Shown here: positions 7,972 through 14,602 of the stretch, piece by piece
How the letters are laid out: the number at the start of each line of letters is the position of its first letter
How positions within the stretch are numbered: the first letter of the stretch is position 1
Origin: a virus
DNA length: 31,917 bases
Reading direction: 5' to 3' (one strand)
IMG/VR virus record: IMGVR_UViG_3300037488_002294
Location: 1-31,917 of that record
Program-made: the position numbers and the translations under genes
The notes under the pieces: generated by a model
What the model saw: the letters and a program-made list of their open reading frames with translations, nothing else
What the model was told of the DNA's origin: nothing
Database searches by the model: none

Positions 7972-8643
7972 TTATATTTTTTCGTTGATTATGTTTAAAA
8001 ATTCGTTTTTATGTGAGAAATGTGGGGCATGTCCACAACTAAAAATTACTTGCATCTCAAAATCACCAAATCTTTCGCTGAAATATTTATATTGTTTAGA
8101 ATTAACGACCGCGTCGCCATCTCCACAAATATAAATTGTTTTTGGAAAGTTTTTAAAATCGACATTAAAACAATTAAAGTCTTTTAACTCCTTAAGCCAA
8201 AAATATAAATTATCAGTATTCTCAACGGAAATCATATTTTTCAAAACATCTTCAGGGTTTTTATCTTGCAAAAGTGTTAAATGCCCTAAATATGCCAATG
8301 CCTGTCTTGGATTTTCATTTAAAATATTTTGGAATTGATTAAATAATTCTAATGGCATTCCTACCTCATTTTTATCATCTTCAACAAACTGAAACGGCGT
8401 AGCTATTAGAATTAATAGCTTTGGTTTCAATATTTGCTTTTCAATTAATCGAATCGCAACCTGCCCGCCAAGACTCCAGCCAATAACAACCTCGTTATCA
8501 TAAGCTCCTAAATCACGAGTCAATAAATTCTCAAAGTTTTTAGTTTCAAGGTAGTTTAGTGCGATTACATCTTTATTGTTAAAGACATTTTTAAAGGTCT
8601 CAGGCTCTTGCCCGAAACCGCTAATAACTGTTATTTTTGTCAT
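7972..8643 (-). CDS. bioH-like: BioH-like alpha/beta hydrolase (carboxylesterase)
   Basis: 223 residues, close to BioH length (about 250). Catalytic features: nucleophile elbow GWSLGG with Ser57, acid in CGDGDAVV (Asp177) and His205 in CGHAPHFSHKNEF. GWSLGG and the HAPxxSHxxEF ending are typical of BioH, the esterase that releases pimeloyl-ACP from its methyl ester in biotin synthesis. The N-terminal oxyanion region (ISGFGQEPETF) is shorter than in E. coli. In a phage this would be an auxiliary metabolic gene boosting biotin in the host, or an esterase for some other ester. The hydrolase fold is certain; the BioH label is from motif likeness. The leader is AU-rich without a Shine-Dalgarno sequence. 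Confidence 0.75.
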   Translation of the reverse strand: MTKITVISGFGQEPETFKNVFNNKDVIALNYLETKNFENLLTRDLGAYDNEVVIGWSLGGQVAIRLIEKQILKPKLLILIATPFQFVEDDKNEVGMPLELFNQFQNILNENPRQALAYLGHLTLLQDKNPEDVLKNMISVENTDNLYFWLKELKDFNCFNVDFKNFPKTIYICGDGDAVVNSKQYKYFSERFGDFEMQVIFSCGHAPHFSHKNEFLNIINEKI

Positions 8644-8669
8644 ATTATTTAGTATTTAATTGTTAAAAT

Positions 8670-9083
8670 TTATTCTAATCCCTCTAATATTTCTTTATAT
8701 TTTATAAGTTTTTGTTCTTTTCTTTTTATTTCTTCTCGGTGTTCGCATATTTCTTTTTTTACCTTTTTCATATCTCTTTCGTAAAATTTTTCTAAAGATT
8801 GTTTTTTTGTTAAACAATAAAAGTCTCCGTCATCTGTTGTGTGCCAATAATACTGCGGATCTTCCTCGTCATCATTTAACATAGAAACATATTTTAAATT
8901 TTTACGATCATCTAACTTAATTAAAATTTCACATGATCTATCATGCTTACAGGTTAAACATCTAATTTGATAATATCTTCCATCTTCTCTATCAAGAATG
9001 CTAAAAACTTTATATCTCATAAAATGTATAGTTGCATATTTAAAAAGTTCTTGACCCAATTGTATTTCTATGGTATTTTCCAT
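8670..9083 (-). CDS. Hypothetical protein with C-terminal coiled coil
   Basis: 137 residues. The N-terminal half contains RCLTCKHDRSCE, a possible metal site, and an acidic DDEEDPQYYW stretch. The last 50 residues are a Lys/Glu-rich coiled coil. It starts with a clear AGGAG site at 5 bases from the ATG. It lies 7 bases downstream of the YqaJ exonuclease gene and probably belongs to the recombination operon. Not recognised. Confidence 0.6.
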   Translation of the reverse strand: MENTIEIQLGQELFKYATIHFMRYKVFSILDREDGRYYQIRCLTCKHDRSCEILIKLDDRKNLKYVSMLNDDEEDPQYYWHTTDDGDFYCLTKKQSLEKFYERDMKKVKKEICEHREEIKRKEQKLIKYKEILEGLE

Positions 9084-9090
9084 TTTTCTC

Positions 9091-10113
9091 CTAATATTTA
9101 ATTGTTAATTTCTTCACCGACTTTACATCGCCGATGCTCATTGATTTAGCTTTCTCAATTGCTTCATTAATACTTGCCTCATCATGATAGCTTTCATTGC
9201 TATATTTAGCCTCAATCGCAAATTGATTAGATTTAAACCTAGCAAATTTATAATCTTGCATTGATTGCTTGATTTGTTCTCGAATTTCTTTATCAAGTTT
9301 TTCGTATTCTTTCTTTGCCTCGTCAAGCTCTTTTAATCGAGCTAATTTAGCCGACAAATCGCTTTCAAGTGGCAATTCAAGAGTTCCTTTCTCAAGTGCT
9401 AAAAACTCATCAATTTGTTTATCTTTTTTAGTTTTATCGCTATCATCTTTATTAAACAAAGTGCCTTTTTCAAATTCCGCACTAAACCAAACTAAACTTG
9501 CGGTTATTGCTCGAACCATTTTCGGGTCTAAGCCAACCTTAAAAGTTTTGGATTCTAATATTTGATGATTTTTATTAACCGTGTTAACTCCGGCAATATG
9601 AACTTCGCAAACTTCTTTTTCATGAAGCCACAATTGAGCTTGAGCTTGAATATAATAATTAAAAGGCAAGCCGTCATTTTCAATTTTAAACCATTGACTT
9701 ATGTCAGTTGTTTTACACTCGAGAATTCTGCCATCGCTTAATATATAATCAATTGTTGCTCTAAACGGGAATTTGCAACCTTTAATTATTTTATCTTTGA
9801 CTGCTTGAGTTTCGTCTTCAATAACTTTTAATTCTAAATGTTGAAGGGTATAATCAACTTTTACATCCTCCTCCATTTCCTTGCCACGAGACATAGATTT
9901 ATTGCTTGTAAACTCGTTAAATCTTTTAAATTGTTCTTTATTAAGCATCAACTTTTTACCTAGCGAATATCTTGTTTCAAGATAATTAGGCATTGCCTGC
10001 AATTTCTCGTTTATTGTTTCGCTAATTAAATTTTCAGCAAATAAGTTAGCCAAATATTCTTTTATGATGCCAGCAATTTCACTGGCACCGATAATTTGAA
10101 ATCTATCTTTCAT
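9091..10113 (-). CDS. YqaJ-like phage recombination exonuclease
   Basis: 340 residues. The N-terminal RFQIIGASEIAGII is the usual YqaJ opening. MSRGKEMEEDVK (about 74-85) holds the conserved Glu, ATIDYIL gives Asp122, ILECKTT gives Glu132 and Lys134, and YYIQAQAQLWL is the Gln-containing helix. Together these form the lambda-exonuclease-like PD-(D/E)XK site that resects double-stranded ends 5' to 3'. The C-terminal third is a charged coiled coil, usual in the family. The partner RecT gene lies directly upstream, overlapping by one base (TAATG), and AAGGAGG precedes the start. The pair mediates single-strand annealing, likely for concatemer formation. Confidence 0.85.
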   Translation of the reverse strand: MKDRFQIIGASEIAGIIKEYLANLFAENLISETINEKLQAMPNYLETRYSLGKKLMLNKEQFKRFNEFTSNKSMSRGKEMEEDVKVDYTLQHLELKVIEDETQAVKDKIIKGCKFPFRATIDYILSDGRILECKTTDISQWFKIENDGLPFNYYIQAQAQLWLHEKEVCEVHIAGVNTVNKNHQILESKTFKVGLDPKMVRAITASLVWFSAEFEKGTLFNKDDSDKTKKDKQIDEFLALEKGTLELPLESDLSAKLARLKELDEAKKEYEKLDKEIREQIKQSMQDYKFARFKSNQFAIEAKYSNESYHDEASINEAIEKAKSMSIGDVKSVKKLTIKY

Positions 10114-10961
10114 TATTCACCCTCCTTAGCGACTCTAAACTCTTCTGCTTTGATAGCGTCAATTTCTTCTTGAGTCAAAGCCGTTTCTTGTTTTTCAACA
10201 ACTTCGTCTTCAACTTCAAAATCAACTTTTGGTAAATCGTTAATAATTTTTGGTTCTGATTTAGTTTCTTGGTTTAAATCAAAATTCTCATTATCTTTGT
10301 TTACAAGATTATCTAATAAATCATTGCTTAAGCCCGCAAATATTACTTTGCAACCTCTTCTAATTATTGCTACCTTCGCTTTCTCTTCAAACCAAGCTTT
10401 CCAAATAAAATCTTGTTTAGCACTTCCTTTAATTCTATTTATTTCTTCTTTTGATACAGTTTCAACTTTAGCAATTTTTCTATTTCCAAGAGTAAAAGAA
10501 ATATAGCAATAACCGCCAATGATTTTATCTTGTCCTGCGAAGGGGTCTTTTATTGTGTGGTTATACTCTTCAATATCGCCATCTTTTTTAATTGAAAATA
10601 TATCGCCTTCTTTTACAAGATTTACAACAATATTTGCATCGGAATAGGCTCTTTTAATAGCATAAATAAAACCACGATAACCAATTTGCAATTGAGCACT
10701 GTCTCCATATTTGATTAAGTGGCAATGTTGCCTTGAATCAATTTCAAGTCCTAAATCAACCGCTTGTTTTACTGCCGTTAAAATTGAAAGCGGGGTGCAA
10801 ACTGATAAATCTTTTTTCGGGTCTGATTTGCTTTTAGCAATTTCAAGCAATACTGATTTAATATATTTATTAGCATCGCCATTATAAAATTGAGGCAATT
10901 TATCTAATAATGTTGTTTCGATTTTTTGAATTACTGATAATCCTTTAGTTTCATTTTTCAT
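10113..10961 (-). CDS. recT: RecT family single-strand annealing protein
   Basis: 282 residues with the RecT core. Signs include KYIKSVLLEIAKSK..L..CTPLSILTAVKQAVDLGLEID, QLQIGYRGFIYAIKRA and KEEINRIKGSAKQDFIWKAWFEEKAKVAIIRRGCK, the conserved W...K..AIRR segment. The C-terminus (about 225-282) is acidic and disordered, as in annealases that bind SSB or exonuclease through a tail. It anneals complementary single strands made by the YqaJ nuclease encoded next. The start follows the AU-rich leader with AAAAAACTATG, without a Shine-Dalgarno sequence, downstream of a good sigma70 promoter. Confidence 0.9.
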   Translation of the reverse strand: MKNETKGLSVIQKIETTLLDKLPQFYNGDANKYIKSVLLEIAKSKSDPKKDLSVCTPLSILTAVKQAVDLGLEIDSRQHCHLIKYGDSAQLQIGYRGFIYAIKRAYSDANIVVNLVKEGDIFSIKKDGDIEEYNHTIKDPFAGQDKIIGGYCYISFTLGNRKIAKVETVSKEEINRIKGSAKQDFIWKAWFEEKAKVAIIRRGCKVIFAGLSNDLLDNLVNKDNENFDLNQETKSEPKIINDLPKVDFEVEDEVVEKQETALTQEEIDAIKAEEFRVAKEGE

Positions 10962-11008
10962 AGTTTTTTATTTTAAGTTAATAATATTTTTTTATGGTGT
11001 AGCCCTAT

Positions 11009-11035
11009 ATTATACAGGGGTTTATTAGTTGTCAA
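11009..11035 (-). promoter_or_regulatory. Sigma70-type promoter for recT-exonuclease operon, with dyad over the -10
   Basis: On the minus strand TTGACA (11035-11030) is followed by 15 bases and a perfect TATAAT (11014-11009). The spacer is 2 bases short of optimal. The -10 lies in an imperfect palindrome, CCCTGTATAATATAGGG (11019-11003), which could bind a repressor dimer. The -35 falls inside the 3' end of the 57-residue gene. An HTH regulator gene lies just upstream. Confidence 0.6.
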
Positions 11036-11198
11036 GTCTTTTCCAAAGAATAGTAGTAATTATAAATAAACTAATCACTGTATTTTTTAGACCTTCTTTT
11101 CCCCAAATAAGATAACTGAAATACAGTTCAAAAAATAAAAACAATACCAAAAGTAAAATTATAAATACTGAAACAAAATCAAATTTTTTTATTTTCAT
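11025..11198 (-). CDS. 57-residue membrane protein
   Basis: Starts MKIKKFDFVS, then a strongly hydrophobic helix (about 9-31), then a second hydrophobic stretch (about 40-52), ending LWKRLDN. The ATG overlaps the stop of the HTH gene by one base (TAATG). Its 3' end carries the -35 of the recT promoter. No family recognised. Confidence 0.55.
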   Translation of the reverse strand: MKIKKFDFVSVFIILLLVLFLFFELYFSYLIWGKEGLKNTVISLFIITTILWKRLDN

Positions 11199-11524
11199 TA
11201 TATCCCCATTAATTGTTTAAATTTATCACTTTTCTTATAACAAATTACATAAAAATTTGGCTCCAAAAAAACATAATAATCTTTATATTTTTTTAGATTA
11301 ATCTTTTTGTAATGTGATTTTTTATAAGTTGTTATAAGTTTTTTAAAATTACCCTCAATACAATTTTGGCAACCTTCAATTTTAGTTTTAATAGACCAAA
11401 TCGTTGCCCTATTCGTCCCAAGCTTTTTAGCAATCTCAGTTAAAGTTTTACCTTCAATTGAGCCAAGTTCTTTAATTTTTTGTAGTATTATAAAATGCTG
11501 GGTTTGTGCTTCAGTGTTAGTCAT
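11198..11524 (-). CDS. Helix-turn-helix DNA-binding protein
   Basis: 108 residues. Residues 24-48 (KTLTEIAKKLGTNRATIWSIKTK) form a standard HTH: the first helix holds EIAKKLG and the recognition helix NRATIWSIK. The C-terminal half is Lys/Tyr rich with no known effector domain. The start overlaps the upstream gene by 4 bases. Its position right before the recT promoter, whose -10 lies in a palindrome, suggests it may control that promoter; this is inference. Confidence 0.65.
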   Translation of the reverse strand: MTNTEAQTQHFIILQKIKELGSIEGKTLTEIAKKLGTNRATIWSIKTKIEGCQNCIEGNFKKLITTYKKSHYKKINLKKYKDYYVFLEPNFYVICYKKSDKFKQLMGI

Positions 11525-11970
11525 AAATTAAAAAATTCGTTAATAATATCATCGTCAGTTTTAACAACTTGTTTTTCTTCCTCTTTCTTTTTTTCCTTTT
11601 TTTCTTCCTGTTCTTTATAAAATAATTGAATCTTATCTATATAAAATAATTGAATCTTATCTATGATAATTCCAATTTCATTTATTCCTTTTGCAGGATG
11701 ATACAACAATTTATCACTTATTAAAATTGCATTAAATCCTTGACTTATTAAATATATTTGCGGTCGGTGTGTACTAATAATAAATTTTAGATGATGTAAT
11801 GAATAACCTATTGACGACACTAAAATTTCCTCACCTTCTTCAATTATTTCATCTATCTTTTTATTTAATATTTTAAAAAAATCAGACCTAGCGGGGTCAT
11901 TAATTTGCTCTTGAAGATGCTTATCTTTATTATTTTTTAAAAAATTGTTCACGGCTTTTTCTATTGTCAT
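11521..11970 (-). CDS. Hypothetical charged protein with internal 8-residue duplication
   Basis: 149 residues from the ATG at 11970, which has GGGGAG at about 5 bases and overlaps the stop region of the gene before (TAGTATG); an earlier in-frame ATG at 11985 is possible. The middle has an exact duplication IDKIQLFY-IDKIQLFY from a 24-bp tandem repeat. After that comes a Lys/Glu stretch (KEQEEKKEKKKEEEKQ) and an acidic end DDDIINEFFNL. Function not recognised. Confidence 0.6.
   Translation of the reverse strand: MTIEKAVNNFLKNNKDKHLQEQINDPARSDFFKILNKKIDEIIEEGEEILVSSIGYSLHHLKFIISTHRPQIYLISQGFNAILISDKLLYHPAKGINEIGIIIDKIQLFYIDKIQLFYKEQEEKKEKKKEEEKQVVKTDDDIINEFFNL
11617..11664. repeat. Perfect 24-bp tandem duplication inside a gene
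   Basis: Two identical 24-base copies (beginning ATAAAATAATTG) stand head to tail and add eight residues to the encoded protein without breaking the frame. The absence of any difference between copies suggests a recent slippage or recombination event. Confidence 0.95.
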
Positions 11971-11971
11971 A

Positions 11972-12616
11972 CTATCTCCCCTCACTCATTTCCCAAAGCT
12001 TTTCGGCTTTCGTTGTTTCATCTTCTTCTTCCTCTTCTTCCTCCTCCTCCTCCTCTTCATCCTCATCTCTCCTATTTATTTTGTCAATAACTATACACTC
12101 AATCTCGTCCCCAATTTGATTAACATATTTTTTAGGCAAATATACTTCGCAATTTTCCATATTATAAAAATAGATTTCTGCATCGTCGCCCAGTGATTCA
12201 ACATCACCTTCATACATAAATTCAACCGCATTATCAATAAATGTTTCAATTGCTTCTGCGAGACTTTTACCAGCGCCTTCGATGCCATATTTTTTATTAT
12301 GGAATCTAATTTCTTGATTTGCTTTAATTAATCTCTTCATTTCCGACGCGCATAAACGCTTTTGCAAGTCTTGTTGTATTTTAAGATTTTCCGCATCGGT
12401 GAAAGCCTCAAAGTAAGGCACGGCTGGGCAATTTAACGATTGCCTATTTTTAGCGATTGCATAAGCAACATAATTAATGTCTAGGATTCCCCTTTGTTCG
12501 TCATAATTGCAGGCTTCAAAAAAATTCTCACCAATTAATGTCCAATCATCTTTTCGGATAGTTTTGTTTATTTCAAAAATTTTCTTTTTGTTGCTTACTA
12601 AAATGTGTGTTTTCAT
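11972..12616 (-). CDS. Hypothetical protein with poly-glutamate tail
   Basis: 214 residues. Residues 1-180 are an ordinary mixed fold with no recognised motif. Then RRDEDE runs into about 15 successive Glu/Asp residues (a GAA/GAG microsatellite near 12025-12070) and a short amphipathic end. The acidic tail could mimic DNA, or bind SSB-like or basic proteins, as in some phage anti-host proteins, but nothing proves it. The leader is the AU-rich AAAAACTATG type. Confidence 0.6.
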   Translation of the reverse strand: MKTHILVSNKKKIFEINKTIRKDDWTLIGENFFEACNYDEQRGILDINYVAYAIAKNRQSLNCPAVPYFEAFTDAENLKIQQDLQKRLCASEMKRLIKANQEIRFHNKKYGIEGAGKSLAEAIETFIDNAVEFMYEGDVESLGDDAEIYFYNMENCEVYLPKKYVNQIGDEIECIVIDKINRRDEDEEEEEEEEEEEEDETTKAEKLWEMSEGR

Positions 12617-12640
12617 AGTTTTTAAATTTAAGTTAATGTT

Positions 12641-12859
12641 TTAATATCCGTCTCCGTTTCCGTTTCCGTCTCCGTCTCCGTTTCCGTCTCCGTTTCCGTA
12701 TCCGTATCCGTTTCCGTCTCCGTATCCGTTTCCGTCTCCGTATCCGTTTCCGTCTCCGTTTCCGTATCCGTCTCCGTATCCGTCTCCGTTTCCGTTTCCG
12801 TATGTAATTTCCACAGATTGATTTTCTTCTTTTATTAAGTTGCCCATAAAGTTTACCAT
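12641..12859 (-). CDS. Gly-Asn/Asp/Tyr dipeptide-repeat protein
   Basis: 72 residues from the ATG at 12859, which overlaps the stop of the previous gene (ATGGTAA); a start at 12883 would add eight residues. A 20-residue ordinary N-terminus (NFMGNLIKEENQSVEITY) is followed by about 50 residues in which every second residue is Gly and the others are Asn, Asp or Tyr. It is encoded by repeats of GGNNAC-type hexamers. There is no secretion signal. The alternating Gly pattern is unlike the RTX nonapeptide. It may be a flexible, sticky or phase-separating tail, or a slippage product of a short gene. Confidence 0.6.
   Translation of the reverse strand: MVNFMGNLIKEENQSVEITYGNGNGDGYGDGYGNGDGNGYGDGNGYGDGNGYGYGNGDGNGDGDGNGNGDGY
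12644..12802 (-). repeat. Hexanucleotide microsatellite (GGAAAC/GGAGAC/GGATAC)
   Basis: About 26 consecutive hexamers differ only at the fourth base (A, G or T), seen on the plus strand as TCCGTT/TCCGTC/TCCGTA units. The unit is six bases, so gain or loss of copies keeps the frame and changes the protein by two residues each time. GC content and periodicity are unlike the rest of the window. Confidence 0.95.
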
Positions 12860-13158
12860 TTTGATTGGTCGCAGTTCATACAAAAAATCACATTAGCTGT
12901 ATCTAGACTTATGTCTAAACATTTATCAAGAATAGTTTCTGGTAATTTACCTTTTATTGCCAACTCGCCTAAGCCTTGGGTAGTTCCCCATCTCCGAATA
13001 ATTGAAGCGTTCGTAATATAAGTTTTGCCATCTTTTTCTCTCACATTACCTATTACATTCCAACCTCGATTTAAAACCAAAATCTGAATTGGTGAGGGTT
13101 GATATTCAGATTCTGATTTTTTTATGTAAATTTCATTATTTATTGTTATTTCTTTCAT
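12853..13158 (-). CDS. Conserved phage hypothetical protein (IRRWGTTxGLGELA motif)
   Basis: 101 residues. The segment LNRGWNVIGNVREKDGKTYITNASIIRRWGTTQGLGELAIKG follows a pattern I recall from many small phage proteins: an RGWxxxG strand, then ASxIRRWGTxxGLGELA. Their function is not known. The C-terminus has CMNCDQSKW. It is the first gene downstream of the structured RNA locus (AU-rich AAAAACTATG leader), so it may be transcribed from the promoter at 13588-13616 through that RNA. Confidence 0.65.
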   Translation of the reverse strand: MKEITINNEIYIKKSESEYQPSPIQILVLNRGWNVIGNVREKDGKTYITNASIIRRWGTTQGLGELAIKGKLPETILDKCLDISLDTANVIFCMNCDQSKW

Positions 13159-13199
13159 AGTTTTTAAATTTAATTGTTAATAATATTGCCTTTTTACAG

Positions 13200-13580
13200 A
13201 AGGCTAACTGCAATTGTGGCGGGACTTGAACCCACACTAAGACGGCACTAGAACCTTTCTACCGTTGATAACGCGTATTTCTACGGCTAGTCTTCCTCTA
13301 CACAATCTACCCTTTATTCAGAGGAGCGACCAAGCCCGTAAATAAAGTATTTTTGCACCATCTTTTGCCGTGCAAGCTAAATATTTATAAAGCTAGCGGA
13401 ACTAAAGTTAAAACTTTATCAGCTTGTCCCGCTAGTCATTTAAATATTCACGATTTATTAACAAAGCCCCGCATTACTCCCCTTGGGAGATTTCTTCCTG
13501 CACCTCACGATAAAATCAATAACTGAATTACCGCTTTGTTATGCCCTCTATATTTCCCTCATTAGTTTTTTTAGTAGTGA
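13200..13580 (-). ncRNA. Structured non-coding transcript with stacked hairpins, ends in a tRNA-like element
   Basis: About 480 bases (13159-13638) hold no convincing gene but start from a consensus promoter on the minus strand. In order of transcription: a helix GCTTTGTTA/TAACAAAGC (13541-13533 with 13467-13459) encloses about 65 nt and an inner CTCCC/GGGAG hairpin. Next is a long hairpin at 13448-13380 of three perfect blocks (8 bp AATATTTA, 7 bp CTAGCGG, 7 bp TAAAGTT) separated by bulges. A 6-bp TTGCAC/GTGCAA hairpin lies at 13375-13353. The tRNA-like unit at 13307-13212 comes last. GC is higher than in neighbouring genes. The class is not recognised; tmRNA, SRP and RNase P signatures were looked for and not found. 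Confidence 0.6.
13212..13307 (-). tRNA. tRNA-like element (degenerate or long-variable-arm tRNA)
   Basis: On the minus strand the ends form a 7-bp acceptor stem (GATTGTG with CACAATT, one G-T pair). The 3' side carries a perfect T-arm GTGGG-TTCAAGT-CCCGC (13235-13219). Total length is 96 bases, so a long variable arm (Leu/Ser/Tyr class) would be required. The middle does not fold into a clear D-arm and anticodon arm. The best anticodon-like loops are TTATCAA on a stem with a bulge, or AAAGGTT on a mismatched stem. No CCA is encoded (GCA follows). It could be a decayed tRNA, a tRNA mimic or a processing signal for the RNA upstream. Confidence 0.4.
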
Positions 13581-13587
13581 TGCAATC

Positions 13588-13616
13588 AATATAAACGGGC
13601 TTGTTTTAATTGTCAA
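13588..13616 (-). promoter_or_regulatory. Consensus sigma70 promoter for the structured RNA locus
   Basis: TTGACA (13616-13611), 17-base spacer, TATATT (13593-13588) on the minus strand. This is one of the closest matches to the consensus in the window. Transcription would start near 13580 and run into the hairpin array, not into an ORF. It lies just after the stop of the 88-residue gene. Confidence 0.75.
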
Positions 13617-13638
13617 GTATTATTTTAATTATTTTTAT

Positions 13639-13905
13639 TTATTTTACCCAATATGGTTTTTGGTACTTTTCTTTAGCTAGTTCGTAAAGTATTTTTATTT
13701 GATTTTCATTTAAATCTATTTTTTTATTTTCTGATTCAATTATATAATCTTCTGCAAAATTCTGATAGTGCCAACAAGTAGATGTTATAATTATATTTTC
13801 GCAAAAAAATTTATTGATACATCTATCAGGATATTTTTTAAAAGTTCCTTCAAAACGAACTGGATTTGTTTCAATCAACTTTTTTATTTTAAAATATTTT
13901 ATCAT
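13639..13905 (-). CDS. Hypothetical protein, 88 residues
   Basis: A basic, aromatic-rich small protein with scattered Cys (CINKFFCEN, TCWHYQ) and an amphipathic C-terminal helix. It starts 4 bases inside the end of the receiver-domain gene (ATGA), so it is coupled to it and might be its partner. No family recognised. Confidence 0.55.
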   Translation of the reverse strand: MIKYFKIKKLIETNPVRFEGTFKKYPDRCINKFFCENIIITSTCWHYQNFAEDYIIESENKKIDLNENQIKILYELAKEKYQKPYWVK

Positions 13906-14213
13906 AAATCCTTTAAATTAAGTTGTTTTTTACTGATAACGTCATCAATAAATTCATTGCCAACAAGGTTATCATCGGCACTCGATAATATTATTTTAGT
14001 CTTTGTAATGTCTTTTATTTCTTTCGCAATTTCTGTGCCTAATTCATTATGTAAATTATTATCAAGGATAATTAGGTCATAATTATTGCTTTTTAATAAT
14101 TCGAGTGCCTCATCCTTAAATTCAACAAATGTTAAAGTGTGTCCCGTGTCCTTAGCTTGATGATTCCAAACTAGGGACATAATTGGACAATCTTCGATTA
14201 TTAAGATGTTCAT
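13902..14213 (-). CDS. Stand-alone response-regulator receiver domain (CheY-like)
   Basis: 103 residues from the ATG at 14213 (an in-frame TTG at 14249 would add 12 atypical residues). Receiver features: MNILIIED (acidic pair Glu7-Asp8), YDLIILDNNL with the phospho-acceptor Asp51, ILSSAD (Ser77/78) and ISKK (Lys95/96). The chain stops at the end of beta5/alpha5, so there is no output domain. Such a protein could take phosphate from host histidine kinases or act as a decoy or bridge in host signalling. The family is clear; the partner and purpose are unknown. Confidence 0.75.
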   Translation of the reverse strand: MNILIIEDCPIMSLVWNHQAKDTGHTLTFVEFKDEALELLKSNNYDLIILDNNLHNELGTEIAKEIKDITKTKIILSSADDNLVGNEFIDDVISKKQLNLKDL

Positions 14214-14265
14214 AAAGTTGAAATAATACCTAAGATTAAGATTGAACAATAAATTATGGTAATTG

Positions 14266-14601
14266 TTAACATATTAACCCCTTTTCTTTTAATAATAGCC
14301 ACATTTTGCCAGCGGTATCTGCAAGTGATTCGTTTTTTTCTCTGCCAATTGAAATATAATCATCATTTAAATAAACAATTCCACCACTACATAAAAGATA
14401 TTCTTGTTTGTTAATTTTAGGCAAAGCATCAAGTATTGTTTCGAGCTCGTAGCTTTTAACATGAACTTTTCTATCAGCATCTGTAGAATGACTTGGAAAA
14501 GCCGAATTCCTCAACTGTTGCCCGTAAAAATAATAATCAGTTTCAGCTTCAAACCCCGCTTCTTTTAGTTTTTTAGATATTTCGTAAGATGTTGTTTTCA
14601 T
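14266..14601 (-). CDS. Conserved phage hypothetical protein
   Basis: 111 residues. It begins TTSYEISKKLKEAGFEAETDYYF and ends LADTAGKMWLLLKEKGLI, a start and end pattern I recall from a widespread family of small phage proteins of unknown role (sequence-to-structure reading suggests a small alpha/beta domain). An AGGAAAA ribosome site precedes the ATG. It follows the 127-residue gene with a one-base gap. Confidence 0.6.
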   Translation of the reverse strand: MKTTSYEISKKLKEAGFEAETDYYFYGQQLRNSAFPSHSTDADRKVHVKSYELETILDALPKINKQEYLLCSGGIVYLNDDYISIGREKNESLADTAGKMWLLLKEKGLIC

Positions 14602-14602
14602 A

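Noticed and set aside
9269-9565. Plus-strand ORF of 98 codons inside the YqaJ gene (and similar ones at 13483, 13768, 16716 and 21750)
   Set aside because: Opposite-strand shadows of real genes or of the RNA locus with biased, low-complexity translation.
12641-12802. CRISPR array
   Set aside because: The repeats are 6-bp microsatellite units without spacers; no other array-like pattern was seen in the window.
12641-12859. RTX-type calcium-binding repeats
   Set aside because: The unit is a Gly-X dipeptide, not GGxGxDxxx, and there is no secretion signal.
13459-13541. SRP RNA or manganese riboswitch likeness (AGGTGCAGGAAG and AAGGGGAGTA on the minus strand)
   Set aside because: Only short word matches; the paired arms and the remaining conserved bases of either class are absent.
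13212-13580. Complete tmRNA gene (T-arm plus a GTAGAAA-like segment upstream of it)
   Set aside because: The 5' acceptor partner lies only 96 bases away, there is no convincing tag ORF ending in AA/VA codons, and the conserved 5' GGATTCGAC element is missing.
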